A DNA stretch of 64,000 bases from Catellatospora sp. IY07-71 (GCF_018326265.1 NZ_AP023360.1:4993501-5057500); one strand, 5' to 3'. Numbered from the stretch's first letter, positions 7,693 to 17,265 are shown. The notes: generated by a model not told the origin, from the sequence alone. Numbers and translations: made by a program.

Positions 7693-9303
7693 TCAGCACC
7701 TGACGATCGTCGAGTTGCTGAGGGTGATGCTGATGGACAGGTTGTCGGCGCAGGGGTTCTCCACCACTCGGCTGTTCACCAGGGTGAAGTTGCGCAGGGT
7801 GATGTCGCGGTTGCCGGCGAACTCGGTGCGCTCGGCGAGCCGGACCTCGCCGCCGCCGCTGATCGTGCCGCCGTTGGCGGCGATGTTCACGTTGTAGCAG
7901 TTCTCGATCAGGATCGCGTTGTTGCCGGTGTTGGCGATGTCCACCCGGTCGATGGCGGCGCCGCCGCTCTCGGAGACGCAGAAGATGCCGCGGCCGCCGC
8001 CCCGGGCGCGCACGGTGCCGACCCGGATGTTGGTGCCGTAGCTGGAGCCGACGCGGCCGTTGCGGTTGGCCATCCGGAACGCCGCGTAGCCCGTGCCCGC
8101 CCCGGCGTTCTCGGCGTCGACGGTGCCGACCGTGGCGTTGATCGTCTGGTTGAGCAGCAGGCCGGACTCGCCGACGTTGCGGGCGGTCACGGTGCCGACG
8201 GTGAGGCCGTCGACGCCGTAGGTCTCCACGGCGTGCGAACTCGCGCCGGACACGTACACGTTGTCGATGCGCACGTTGCGGGTCCACTGGCTGGTGTCGC
8301 CGCGGTTGTCGATGCGCACGCCGAGCCCGGCGGACAGCCGCATGTCGATCTGGCCGAGCACGACGTCGGTGACGTTGCGCATGAAGATGCCGTACAGCGG
8401 CGTGCCGGTGAGGTTGAGGTGCTGGACCTCGACCTGGGTGGTGCCGCGGGAGTAGACGGGTGCCTGGTCGCCGGAGCCGGTCCCGGTGACGTTGATGGTG
8501 CCGCACACGTCGAGGGTGGTGTAGCTGGGCAGCGAGATGCGGGCGTTGGCGCTCATCGAGCCGGAGCCGCGTACCACCACGCGCTGCTTGCTGGTGCGCC
8601 CGGCGGAGAGGCTGTTGACCGCCGCCTGCACGGCCGCCCGCAGGTCGGTGCCGGTGTAGACGGTGCTGCCGCCGTTGCGGGCAGTCCACGTGGAGCCGCT
8701 GAGCACGGCCTCGGCGTTGTAGGAGCCGCTGCCGCAGCCCGTGCCGCCGCCGGACCCGAGCTTGACCAGCTGCCACTGCTGGTTGGCGCCGTCGAGGTCC
8801 TGGTACTGGGAGATCATCGCGCCGTCGGCGGTGGACCAGCCCCACAGGTCGAGCGCCTTACCGCTGTGCCGGTTGAGGAACCGGACGTAGCCGCCGGCCG
8901 AGTCGGCCAGGCCGAAGTGCTGGCGGGTGTTGCCGCTGACGGCGGTGTTCTGGACGAGCTGGACGCCGTCGTTGGCGTTGGGCAGTTCGAGCACCTTGCC
9001 GCTGTGCACGGACCGGATCTGGTAGTAGCCGCTGCCGACGTCGGTGAAGCGCCACTGCTGCACCGCGAGGTCGTTGCGGGTGTACTGGTTGATCGGAGCG
9101 CCGTCGGCGGTGGACCAGCCGTACAGGTCCATCGCCTTGCCGCTGTGCCGGTTGACGAACACGTAGGTCGCGCCGGTGTCGACGGTCGCCGCGTGCGCCG
9201 CCGGGCTCGACACGAGAAAGGCGGTGGCGGCGAGCGCCGCTGTGGCGAGGACGGCGAGCAGGGCACGCCGTCGGGGGCGTGGTGGCCTGCGCTCAGGCAG
9301 CAT
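7693..9303 (-). CDS. Secreted ricin-B lectin / right-handed beta-helix protein
   Basis: A 536-residue exported protein. The signal peptide (RRRALLAVLATAALAATAFL...AHA) ends near residue 38. Residues about 42-180 form a CBM13/ricin-type carbohydrate-binding domain: YVFVNRHSGKAMDLYGWS and RFLNRHSGKALDLWGWS repeats with QQW motifs (VQQWRF, NQQWQL). A short Gly-rich linker leads to about 340 residues of Asn/Val/Gly-rich short repeats typical of a parallel beta-helix, as in polysaccharide lyases and GH28-like hydrolases. Catalytic residues were not identified, so substrate and reaction remain open. A LacI-type palindrome lies about 75 bases upstream, suggesting sugar-controlled expression together with the enzymes near 52-61 kb. 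Confidence 0.85.
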   Translation of the reverse strand: MLPERRPPRPRRRALLAVLATAALAATAFLVSSPAAHAATVDTGATYVFVNRHSGKAMDLYGWSTADGAPINQYTRNDLAVQQWRFTDVGSGYYQIRSVHSGKVLELPNANDGVQLVQNTAVSGNTRQHFGLADSAGGYVRFLNRHSGKALDLWGWSTADGAMISQYQDLDGANQQWQLVKLGSGGGTGCGSGSYNAEAVLSGSTWTARNGGSTVYTGTDLRAAVQAAVNSLSAGRTSKQRVVVRGSGSMSANARISLPSYTTLDVCGTINVTGTGSGDQAPVYSRGTTQVEVQHLNLTGTPLYGIFMRNVTDVVLGQIDMRLSAGLGVRIDNRGDTSQWTRNVRIDNVYVSGASSHAVETYGVDGLTVGTVTARNVGESGLLLNQTINATVGTVDAENAGAGTGYAAFRMANRNGRVGSSYGTNIRVGTVRARGGGRGIFCVSESGGAAIDRVDIANTGNNAILIENCYNVNIAANGGTISGGGEVRLAERTEFAGNRDITLRNFTLVNSRVVENPCADNLSISITLSNSTIVRC

Positions 9304-9377
9304 GCGTTTCTCCTCCGTTGAGACCCGTGAAGGCGCCGCCCGGAGGCGAAGCTGCCGGCTTCGCCGACGCCAGTGAT

Positions 9378-9391
9378 GGAAAGCGTTTTCC
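9378..9391. promoter_or_regulatory. LacI-family-like operator upstream of the beta-helix gene
   Basis: GGAAAGCGTTTTCC is a near-palindrome with the central CG of LacI-family operators, placed between the divergent genes at 9303 (-) and 9564 (+). It closely matches the sites at 52578 and 60837. No LacI regulator gene is present in the window. Confidence 0.6.
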
Positions 9392-9563
9392 GGATTGGAG
9401 GCTACGGTGGAGAGCTATGGCTGTCAATGCCAACCTTGTGTGCATCACCCCGGATGTCGTATACGGCCATCGCTCAGGCGCCGGTTCTCGCTGCACCGGC
9501 AAAGGCGGCGACGTGCACCTGCGGGGGATTTCGTAGATACCTGGCGGCTCCTAGGATCACGGG

Positions 9564-12521
9564 GTGGAGCACCTTTCGGAGGAGGCACCGCCGGACCCCC
9601 ACGTTCTGTTCGCCCGCGGGTTGCCACTCATCGACGACCCAGCCACACTGGACGACGGTCTGCGGCTGCTGCGGTCGGCGGTCGGCCGAACGCCGCACAA
9701 CGACCGGGCGCGGCCTTTCCGGTTGCTCAACCTCGGCGTCGCGGTCGACAACCGTTGGCAGCGTGACGGCGATCCGGCCGACCTCGACGAAGCCATCGAC
9801 CTGTACCGGCAGGCCGCTCCCGATGCCGGCGTACGCCGTGCTTGCCTGACCAACCTCTGCTACGCGCTGCGGATGCGATACCGCCTGACCGGCGCGAGGG
9901 CGGACCTGGATGCTGCAGTCGAGGCGGGCGCGGACTGCCTGGCCGCAGTGCCTGGCGACGACGATCGCCGGGCCGACCGGCTCGAACAGGCGGCGCATGC
10001 GCGCAGGGAGCGCTACGAAGTCACCCGCGACCTGGGTGACCTCCGAATCGCCCTGGACCTGTACCGGGAAGCCGTCGCGCTGACCACCTCACCCGGCGGC
10101 GGTGATCCGACTGGCCGTGCACTCGTGCACCTGCGCAACTACCATCTGGTCTCGCGTGAACACCACACGGCCACGGGGGATGAGCGCTCGGCGGCTACGG
10201 CGATCACGACGGCGCTGCGGCTGGCCGGGGATCCGCTCGGTGCCGGAGCGGTGCAGTGGGCCGCGCGCCGGCTGATAGACGGAGCTGAGCCGGACGGGCC
10301 CAGCCGGGCCGCGGCGGCGCTGCGTCGCGCGGCCGCGCTCGCCGAGGGCACCGATGCGACTACGCTACGACTCGATCTGGTCACCGCACTGCGGCGGCAC
10401 GCCGACCAGACCCGTCGGCCCGAAGATGCGGAGTCGGCGGTGTCCGCGGCATACGACGCCGTCGAACAGGCAGCCGCGGAAGACCGACCGGCGGCCCTTG
10501 GTGTGCTGGGAGCGGCGCAGCTGTGCCTTCACCAGCACACCGGTGCCATTGCCGACCTGGACGCGGCGATCGGCAATCTGCGCGAGGCCGACCGGACGCA
10601 GAAGGGCGCAGGTCCGGCCGGACCGGCCAACCTGTCCGTCGCGCTGCAGTGCCGGTACGAGTACTTCGAGGAACTCGCCGACCTAGACGAAGCGGTTGCG
10701 GCGAGCCGTCGCGCGGCAGCTCTCACCGGAGTGGACAGTGCCGACAGTGCGGGCTGCGCGATGAACCTCTCCCGTGTGTTGCGGTTCAGGTATGAGCGGT
10801 TCGGTCGTACCGAGGACATCGACGAAGCGATCGCGGTGCTGCATTCGGCAAGGACCGCAGTCGATCCCGGCAGCCCGCTGTCGGCCATGGCCGCGGCGAA
10901 TCTCGGGATCCTGCACCGCGTCCGGTTTCAGCGCCTACGCGAGCCGGCGGACATCGAGGAGGCCATCCGGTACACACGTTCCGCGCTGACGGCGTTCCGT
11001 GCGCGGCCGGGCGGGCCGGGCAGCGTCGGTAGCGAGCTGATCAACCTCGCGTTGGCGCTCACTGACAGCCATCGGTCCCTGGGACTGCCTGAGGCTTTGG
11101 ACGAAGCGGCGGAGGCGGCCGCGCAAGCTGTGCCGCTGCTTTCAGCAGCCGAGGCCGTTCTGCGTGGCAAAGCGGCCGTGCCGTTCGCCGAGCGCTTCCG
11201 GCGCGACGGCCGGGAATCGGACGCCCGGACGGCCATCGCTCATCTGGGCGAGATGGCCGCGCACCCGCTGGTGCAGCCCCATGATCGCGTAGACGCGGCG
11301 ATCATGTGGGGCCGCCTGGCAGAGGACCTGGGGGACCGGGAAGCGGCGTACGCCGGGTTCGCTCAGGCTGTGGAGATGCTGACCCGGCTGTCCTTCCTCG
11401 GCACGAGCCGCCGCGCCCGGCAGCGATCGCTCACCTTGGTCCGCGGGCTGGCCGGTGACGTCGGCGCCGCAGCCCTCGACATCGGCGAAGCGGCCACCGC
11501 GGTCGCCCGGCTCGAACAAGGTCGCGGTGTGATGTGGGCGCAGCAGCTGGAACTACGGAGCGATCTCACTCAGCTGGCCTCGCGCGATGCTGTCCTCGCA
11601 GCCCGGATGGAAGCGGTCGCCGTGTCCCTGGGCGCCGATCAGCTCGTGCATTCCCGACCGGAGCACGTGGGGCAGGACTGGTCTGAGACGCTTGGCCTGC
11701 TGGACGACGCCATGAGCGCGACCGGCGACGATGCTGCCGACCGCCGGGTCGCCCTGGCTCGCGCTGCTGTCGCGGCCGCTCCGCCCGATCTGCTGGCACA
11801 TGCCAGTGCCGTCTTGGAGCACCAGCTGTCGGGCCGCTATCTGGTTCGGCACGACCGTGCCGACCTGGACGCGGCGGTCGCCGCCGCCTCGACCGCGGTC
11901 AGGGCGGCTCCCGTCGGCGCAGTCGGCCGGTACTGGTCCTGGTACGGCCGCTCGCTGCTGCGCCGGTACGACGCCGACAGTGAGCGCGGCCGTGCGGACC
12001 CCTTGGACCTCGATTCGGCGATCCGCGCGTTGCAGCGCGCCGTGGCCGCCGGACGCAGCCCGCGGGAGAGGACCGATGACCTCGCCGGCCTCGCCAGGGC
12101 CTGGGAGCGGAAAGGCCAAGTGCAGGACGACGTCGCGACGCTCTCATCGGCCGTCGAGGCGTGGCGCGACGTGCTACGGCTCGGCCCGGGCTTCGCATCC
12201 GAGCGCGCCGAGTGGAGTTCGTCGCTGGCCCAGGCGCTGCTGCAGCGCTGCGACATCACCGGCGATCTCGCCGACCTTGACGACGCCATCGAGGCATGGG
12301 GCACCGCGACCGCCATCGGCGGCGACGACGATGATGTGGTCGAGTGGCACGTCTGGCTCACTGTGGCGCTGCGTGCACGCTGGCAGGCCCGTGGCGACCG
12401 CGCCGACCTCGACGCGGCGCTGGCGGCCGCCCGGCTGGCGGAAGCGTACGCGGCCGGGCTCGACCAGGAGACGCAGGACGTGGTTCGGGCGGCGCTGGAT
12501 GAGATACGCCGAGCCGCCTGA
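9564..12521 (+). CDS. Large TPR-type repeat protein without a catalytic domain
   Basis: A 985-residue protein from GTG at 9564, built of degenerate helical repeats. A recurring signature is (A/T)DLD(A/E)A(I/V) following RY/RW-type helices: DPADLDEAIDLYRQA, GARADLDAAVEAG, HTGAIADLDAAIGN, EELADLDEAVAAS, DRADLDAALAAA. Near residue 640 the stretch ARLEQGRGVMWAQQLELRSDL matches the segment that in actinobacterial CHAT-domain proteins lies just before the caspase-like CHAT domain. Here more TPR repeats follow and no CHAT His/Cys motif is seen. It is probably a protein-interaction scaffold. There are no membrane segments. Confidence 0.8.
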   Translation: MEHLSEEAPPDPHVLFARGLPLIDDPATLDDGLRLLRSAVGRTPHNDRARPFRLLNLGVAVDNRWQRDGDPADLDEAIDLYRQAAPDAGVRRACLTNLCYALRMRYRLTGARADLDAAVEAGADCLAAVPGDDDRRADRLEQAAHARRERYEVTRDLGDLRIALDLYREAVALTTSPGGGDPTGRALVHLRNYHLVSREHHTATGDERSAATAITTALRLAGDPLGAGAVQWAARRLIDGAEPDGPSRAAAALRRAAALAEGTDATTLRLDLVTALRRHADQTRRPEDAESAVSAAYDAVEQAAAEDRPAALGVLGAAQLCLHQHTGAIADLDAAIGNLREADRTQKGAGPAGPANLSVALQCRYEYFEELADLDEAVAASRRAAALTGVDSADSAGCAMNLSRVLRFRYERFGRTEDIDEAIAVLHSARTAVDPGSPLSAMAAANLGILHRVRFQRLREPADIEEAIRYTRSALTAFRARPGGPGSVGSELINLALALTDSHRSLGLPEALDEAAEAAAQAVPLLSAAEAVLRGKAAVPFAERFRRDGRESDARTAIAHLGEMAAHPLVQPHDRVDAAIMWGRLAEDLGDREAAYAGFAQAVEMLTRLSFLGTSRRARQRSLTLVRGLAGDVGAAALDIGEAATAVARLEQGRGVMWAQQLELRSDLTQLASRDAVLAARMEAVAVSLGADQLVHSRPEHVGQDWSETLGLLDDAMSATGDDAADRRVALARAAVAAAPPDLLAHASAVLEHQLSGRYLVRHDRADLDAAVAAASTAVRAAPVGAVGRYWSWYGRSLLRRYDADSERGRADPLDLDSAIRALQRAVAAGRSPRERTDDLAGLARAWERKGQVQDDVATLSSAVEAWRDVLRLGPGFASERAEWSSSLAQALLQRCDITGDLADLDDAIEAWGTATAIGGDDDDVVEWHVWLTVALRARWQARGDRADLDAALAAARLAEAYAAGLDQETQDVVRAALDEIRRAA

Positions 12522-12564
12522 AACGTCCCCGATCCCGCAGGACCGGCCGACGCGGTGCGTGGGC

Positions 12565-12714
12565 ATGACGGGACCGGACCGCGAACCCGAGATCACGCTG
12601 GTGCCCGCCAACGAGGCGACCTGGGGGCAGTTGCAGACCGTCTTCGGCGAGCGCGGCGACGCGGCCCGGTGCCGGTGCCGGCGGACCAAGCTCGGCGACG
12701 TGCAGTGTCCGTGA
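12565..12714 (+). pseudogene. N-terminal fragment of a GNAT-type acetyltransferase
   Basis: A 49-residue frame (MTGPDREPEITLVPAN... to DVQCP) resembles the beginning of actinobacterial GNAT proteins: WGQLQTVFGERGDAARCRCRRTKLG parallels the usual ..W..L..VFG.RGD...C.C...KL. The acetyl-CoA-binding part is missing. The following sequence is intergenic and then antisense to the methyltransferase gene. It is a decayed remnant or a chance frame. Confidence 0.5.
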
Positions 12715-12742
12715 AGATCCGCGCATCGCGCCGCGCACGAGG

Positions 12743-13582
12743 TCAGGCCGGCACGCTTACGAGCTGGGTCACCAGCGCGGGCAGCCTGAGTTCGATGACG
12801 TTCGCCGGGTCGTCGACCGCAGCGGCGTAGCTCTCCAGGAACATGGCGGCGGTGGCCGCCGGTGCCGCCTTCAGGCCGCGCAGGTGCGCGATGACGGTGC
12901 GGGCGGCGTCGAGGAACACCGCCCGGTGATCGCCTGCGGGCAGCTCCACCACCCGCTGCTCCCGGACGCAGCCCGTTCCGGCGGTGACGGCGTCGACGTC
13001 GGCACCGAGGCGGGCGCCGTACCGTGGCGCGAAGCCTCCCTGGATCAGCGCGCCCATCATCGCGGCCCGGGCGGCCATGCCGTCGGCCAGCGCCTGCGAG
13101 CGCGCCGTCAGGCCCGCCCGCGTCCAGTCGAACTCGGTGAACAGCGCCGTCCCGCCCGGCGCGGTCACGCGGAGCTGCTCGCGGATCGCTGCGCGCGGGT
13201 CACCGCACCAGGCCAGCACCGCCCGGCTGAAGGTGAGGGCGAACGAGCCGCCTGCCAGGGGCAGGTGCTCGGCCCGGCCGCGCACCTTACGAGCCGGGTC
13301 GGTGGCGCGGGCGGCCAGCAGCGGACCGCTGGCGTCGAGGACGTAATAGGCGACGCCGTGCGTGGTGCACAGGTCCTCGACGGTGGTGCCCGTGCCGGCG
13401 CCGACGTCCAGCAGCCGCACCGGCTGCTCGCTGGCGCGGACGGCGGCCAGGACCGGGGTCAGGTCGGCGGTCGTCACCGCGGCGAGTAGCTCGTCCATGC
13501 GCCGCAGGCGGCGGGCCTCGGCGTGGGTCCAGCCGGTGGGCGCGCCGGTGTAGAGGTTGCCGTCGCGGATCAGGCCGGGCAC
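12743..13582 (-). CDS. SAM-dependent methyltransferase
   Basis: A 279-residue class I methyltransferase. Motif I is VRLLDVGAGTGTTVEDL, the acidic end of strand 2 is YYVLDASGPLL, and then come RGRAEHLPLAGGSFALTFSRAVLAW (motif II region of ubiE-type enzymes) and VTAPGGTALFTEFDW. The GTG start at 13582 overlaps the end of the upstream gene by 13 bases (GTGCCCGGCCTGA) with GGAG seven bases before it, so translation is coupled. The substrate is unknown; a small-molecule acceptor is likely from the fold. Confidence 0.85.
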   Translation of the reverse strand: MPGLIRDGNLYTGAPTGWTHAEARRLRRMDELLAAVTTADLTPVLAAVRASEQPVRLLDVGAGTGTTVEDLCTTHGVAYYVLDASGPLLAARATDPARKVRGRAEHLPLAGGSFALTFSRAVLAWCGDPRAAIREQLRVTAPGGTALFTEFDWTRAGLTARSQALADGMAARAAMMGALIQGGFAPRYGARLGADVDAVTAGTGCVREQRVVELPAGDHRAVFLDAARTVIAHLRGLKAAPAATAAMFLESYAAAVDDPANVIELRLPALVTQLVSVPA

Positions 13583-14391
13583 AGCTGCTCCAGCCTGGCT
13601 CGCAGCGCGGCGGGCAGGTGCTGCCACGGGTAGCCGCGCAGCATGTCCCACATGATCTGCTGGCGCCACAGGCTGGCCGGCTCGTCGCCGGCGGTGCCGG
13701 CGCGTTCGGCGTCGTCGAGCAGGTCGGCGAAGAACGTCTGCGGGTCGATGACCGCCGGGTGCAGGGTGACGCTGCGGGACACACCACGTTCGCGTACGCG
13801 CACGGGCGCGCCGACCGACCGCACGACGCGCTCGCCGAACAGGTTCCGCAGCGCGCGGAACTCCGGGGCCACCGCCGCCAGGAGCATGACCTCGCGCCGG
13901 TCGACGGCGTCGTGCATGGCGCGGCGGTAGAGCGCCATCTTCACATCGGACGGGTAGGCCGGGTCCTTCCAGAGCCCGGCCAGCTCGGCCACGGGTCGCC
14001 CGGCGACGATCCGGTGCAGCAGCGCGCCGCCCGGTTCGGTCAAAGCCTGCTCGCGCAGCAGCATGGCCATGGACGGCAGGCGGCGCACCTCGGCCCGCCC
14101 GACCGCGTGGATCTTGCGCAGGGACGCGACCGGCCGCCCGTCCGGGTCGGTCACCACGATCAGCTCGGCGTGCGCGCCCCGGATCGGGGCCGGGCTCGCG
14201 CCGGGCTGCAGCCAGCCGTGCCGGACGTACTCCCGGAGCCGTCCCTCGTCGGCGAGCTGCCACAGCTCGGCGTGCCGGGGCAGGTCACGGTATGCCGCCA
14301 GGGTGAGGTGCCGGCCGTCGGAGGTGCGGAGCGGCTGCTCGCCACGGTCTGCCGTACCGGCCGCTGTGTCCTGTCGTAGTGCCGAGCCCAT
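13570..14391 (-). CDS. Hypothetical protein coupled to the methyltransferase
   Basis: A 273-residue soluble protein, ATG at 14391 with GGGAG upstream; an earlier in-frame start is possible but lies in Arg-rich sequence. It contains HLTLAAYRDLPRHAELWQLADEGRLREYV, LIVVTDPDGRPVASLRKIHA and a C-terminal LWRQQIMWDMLRGYPWQHLP. I do not recognise a family. Its 3' end overlaps the methyltransferase start, so the two probably act in one pathway or complex. Confidence 0.7.
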   Translation of the reverse strand: MGSALRQDTAAGTADRGEQPLRTSDGRHLTLAAYRDLPRHAELWQLADEGRLREYVRHGWLQPGASPAPIRGAHAELIVVTDPDGRPVASLRKIHAVGRAEVRRLPSMAMLLREQALTEPGGALLHRIVAGRPVAELAGLWKDPAYPSDVKMALYRRAMHDAVDRREVMLLAAVAPEFRALRNLFGERVVRSVGAPVRVRERGVSRSVTLHPAVIDPQTFFADLLDDAERAGTAGDEPASLWRQQIMWDMLRGYPWQHLPAALRARLEQLCPA

Positions 14392-14462
14392 GCCGCTCCC
14401 GTCCACCGTGCTCACCGGCCACTGTGGCGGCCGGTGTCCACCGGTAGTGGTGACGGACAGGC

Positions 14463-14495
14463 GCGGGCCCGGAAGACGGGATCTCCCGGGCCCGC
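14463..14495 (-). terminator. Hairpin after the surface-protein gene
   Basis: A 10-bp perfect stem (GCGGGCCCGG / CCGGGCCCGC) with a 13-base loop, 12 bases beyond the stop of the gene at 14507-17002. Confidence 0.65.
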
Positions 14496-14506
14496 TGGGT
14501 GGTGGG

Positions 14507-17002
14507 TCAGCCGCGCTCGCGCAGCTCGATCGCCCGGTCGGGCGAGCCGAGGATGCAGAAGATCGAGCAGGCCGTCGCCGAGGACGTGGCCGACGTGGCC
14601 GGCGGGGTCCCCTGCGGCGCACCCGGCGTGTGGTAGGTCACGCTGGCCGTGTTGGTCAGCGGGAGCAGCAACAGGAACGACGAGCAGTGGATCTGCCTGC
14701 TCGCCCCCGCTGCCAGGGTGAAGGTGCCTGCCGCGCTGACACAGGACGCCGCCACCGGGTCGTTGACGGTCACCTGCGAGGCGGCCACGGGGCCGTCATT
14801 GGTGACGGTGATCCGCCAGTACGCGGTGCCCAGCAACCCGAGCAGCCCGGCCGGGCTCGTCTTGGCCCAGGGTCCGGGGCCGCCCGGCCCGCATCGCGAG
14901 GCGCGGGTGTCCTGGCAGATCTCCTTGTTCACGACCAGGTGCGGCTGGCACGCCGCGCCGGGCGCGATCGGCAGCTGCACGGTGTTGGAGGTGAACTGGC
15001 CGCCGGCGTCGGTGCCGGAGCCCGTGTTGGCCACCGCGGTCACCTCGCAGGAGCTGCTCAGCGTGGTCTGGAAGCAGATCTGCGGCGGGTCGCCGTCGAA
15101 GCCCGCGACCAGGTGCGGCTGGTTGCCGCCGCCGAAGTCGTCGACGTTGAGCAGCCGCAGGCTGGCGTCGATGACCAGGGCCGGGTGGGTGGCCGGGGAG
15201 ATCCCGGAGAGGTCCACGCTGCCGTCGGGCGCGAACGGCACGGTCGCGATGATCGTGCTGTCCGGTTTCGAGATCGTCGCGCTGGAGTTGGCCAGGTCGA
15301 TGTTGGCCAGGTCGATGTCGACCAGACGGGCATCCTGGTATCCGGTGATGTGCCCGCTCTGCCCGTCGCAGTAGAAGTCCGGCGCGGTCAGGGTGAGCGA
15401 GGCGCCGGCCCGGAAGCACGGCGACGCGCCGGTGATCGGGTCCATGGAGAACAGCAGGCCCGCGTCGCCGAGCCCGATGAGGCACTCGCCGGCCGCGTCG
15501 TAGTCGTAGCCGTAGTCGCGGGTGGTGCCGCTGCCGCCGACGCCCGGGTGGGTGCGCGGGAAGGCCATGCCCGCGCAGGCCGCGTCGGTGTTCCAGTCGT
15601 AGCAGCCGGTCGCGCCGAGCAGCGGCCCGCCCCAGAACGGGAAGTAGCTGCGCAGGTGCCCGTCAGGGCCGGTGATGGTCTTCGGGTTGAAGGTCAGCAC
15701 CCCGGCGGGCATCGACGGGAACGCCGGCGGCGTCAGCGCGGCCCCGTCGACCCTGTAGCAGTGCAGTTGGTACGCCCCACCCGACGGCGGCACGCACACG
15801 CCCTCCACGTCACCGCCGGTGGTGTACGTGGCGAACACGCCGTACGTGGTCAGCCCGGCCGGTCCGGCGGGCTTGGGCGCGGTCCAGCCCGTGCACGCGG
15901 CCTTGGTGGCCGGGTCGAAGCAGCCCACGGTCGCGCCGGTGCCCGGCGACGACGACATGAACAGCTTCCCGCCTGCCCCGACGATCGAGCCGAAGTAGTG
16001 CTGGCTGCCCGCCGGACCCGGCTGGGTGCCGTGCGGGGCGACGACCGCCGCGTACGGCTGCCCGGCGCACGGCGCCTGGGTAGCCATGGTCAGGCAGAGC
16101 ACCGCCCCGGTGCTGGACACGCCGTAGACGTCGCCACCGGACTGGACGAACCCGGCCAGGTTGTTCTCGCTGGCGGGCGAGCCGCCGGTGGGCGTCAGCG
16201 GGAAGAAGCCGCAGTTGGCGCGGGCGTCCAGGTCCAGGCAGCCGACACCGAGCGCGGCGGAGGTGAACGCCGCGTAGTAGACGACGCCGGGCCGGTCCGG
16301 GTCGAACACGAACTGCGACGCCATCGGGCTGCCCAGGTCACCGGTGGCACCGGTGCCCAGCGGCCCGGCCGTGGCGTTGAGCGGCCGCGGCCAGGGACCG
16401 CCCGCGCACTGCTGGCTGGTCAGCAGGTTGATGCAGACCACCTTCGGCGATGCGGGGGCGAGGTGGTGGTAGATGTTCCACGATTCGACGGCGCCGTCGG
16501 CCGACCGGTAGAGCAGCGGGGTGAACCCGTCGCCGCCGGTCGAGGTGGTGGTCGGCTGCACCGGGGGCAGCAGCAGCCGGGCCAGGCTGGTGCCGCCCGG
16601 CTGGATGTCGGCGATGCTGCCGCGTACGGCGACCGTGCCCGACCCCGGCTCGGTGGTGGTGAACGTGCTCCCGTCGGTGGACCAGGCCGCGGTCCAGTCC
16701 GGCGGCACCCGCAGCGAGCCGGGCACGTAGGTGTGCCCGGCGGCGATGGCGTCGCTGACGGACACCGCGCCGCCGTCGCCGTTGTCGGTGTAGGACAGCA
16801 CCCAGTTCACCTTGTCGCCGTGGTCGGCGGGGTTCGCGCCGGGCTGGGTGACGTTCTGCACCGACTTGACCAGGGTGCCGGGCGCGGCCGTGGCCTGGGC
16901 CTGCTCCGCCGCGGCGGTCGGGGCCGCGGCCGGGACGAGCGCCAGGGCGAGCGCCGCGGCGAGGAGCAGGACGGGTCGGGTACCGATGCGTGATCGTGGC
17001 AC
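14507..17002 (-). CDS. Large secreted surface-type protein
   Basis: An 831-residue exported protein with a signal peptide (PVLLLAAALALALVPAAAPTAAA). Residues about 40-120 look like a DUF11/isopeptide-type adhesin domain (LVKSVQNVTQPGANPADHGDKVNWVLSYTDNG). The long middle has repeated Cys-containing GCxDxxxxAxC motifs (VGCLDLDARANCGFF, VGCFDPATKAACTGW, TGCYDWNTDAACAGM), consistent with a beta-propeller-like fold. A second DUF11-like stretch follows near the end (PHLVVNKEICQDT ... YWRITVTNDGPVAASQVTVNDPV). There is no LPxTG sorting signal. It probably acts as an extracellular or cell-wall-associated protein; no enzymatic signature was found. Confidence 0.75.
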   Translation of the reverse strand: MPRSRIGTRPVLLLAAALALALVPAAAPTAAAEQAQATAAPGTLVKSVQNVTQPGANPADHGDKVNWVLSYTDNGDGGAVSVSDAIAAGHTYVPGSLRVPPDWTAAWSTDGSTFTTTEPGSGTVAVRGSIADIQPGGTSLARLLLPPVQPTTTSTGGDGFTPLLYRSADGAVESWNIYHHLAPASPKVVCINLLTSQQCAGGPWPRPLNATAGPLGTGATGDLGSPMASQFVFDPDRPGVVYYAAFTSAALGVGCLDLDARANCGFFPLTPTGGSPASENNLAGFVQSGGDVYGVSSTGAVLCLTMATQAPCAGQPYAAVVAPHGTQPGPAGSQHYFGSIVGAGGKLFMSSSPGTGATVGCFDPATKAACTGWTAPKPAGPAGLTTYGVFATYTTGGDVEGVCVPPSGGAYQLHCYRVDGAALTPPAFPSMPAGVLTFNPKTITGPDGHLRSYFPFWGGPLLGATGCYDWNTDAACAGMAFPRTHPGVGGSGTTRDYGYDYDAAGECLIGLGDAGLLFSMDPITGASPCFRAGASLTLTAPDFYCDGQSGHITGYQDARLVDIDLANIDLANSSATISKPDSTIIATVPFAPDGSVDLSGISPATHPALVIDASLRLLNVDDFGGGNQPHLVAGFDGDPPQICFQTTLSSSCEVTAVANTGSGTDAGGQFTSNTVQLPIAPGAACQPHLVVNKEICQDTRASRCGPGGPGPWAKTSPAGLLGLLGTAYWRITVTNDGPVAASQVTVNDPVAASCVSAAGTFTLAAGASRQIHCSSFLLLLPLTNTASVTYHTPGAPQGTPPATSATSSATACSIFCILGSPDRAIELRERG

Positions 17003-17196
17003 GGTGGTCGCCTCTCGGGACGGCTGCCCGGTCCGCGAGCGGTGGCCCGTGACCGAGCGGCAGTGGATAGGCGCAGAACGTAACCCTTGTAAATGTATAT
17101 ATCAGTGAATGAGGTGATGAAGGGGCGTCTTCTTCACCGCTTCGGGTGCAACTCAGCGTGCCGACCCGGCTCAGCCACCGCCCGCCTCTCCCGCGC

Positions 17197-17265
17197 CGAT
17201 CTTGCGTGAACTGTGGGTACGACACGCGCCAATCGGGCAGATCCCCAACAGTTCGTGCAAGATCG
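17197..17265. repeat. Dispersed palindrome, copy A
   Basis: An imperfect inverted repeat: CGATCTTGCGTGAACTGTGGG at 17197-17217 faces CCCAACAGTTCGTGCAAGATCG at 17244-17265. It lies between two same-strand genes. Three other intergenic palindromes of similar layout occur at 25345, 33491 and 58127. Confidence 0.75.

Noticed and set aside
14063-16993. A 976-codon + strand open frame over the surface-protein gene
   Set aside because: Low-complexity Arg/Gly/Val product antisense to a protein with signal peptide and repeat motifs.
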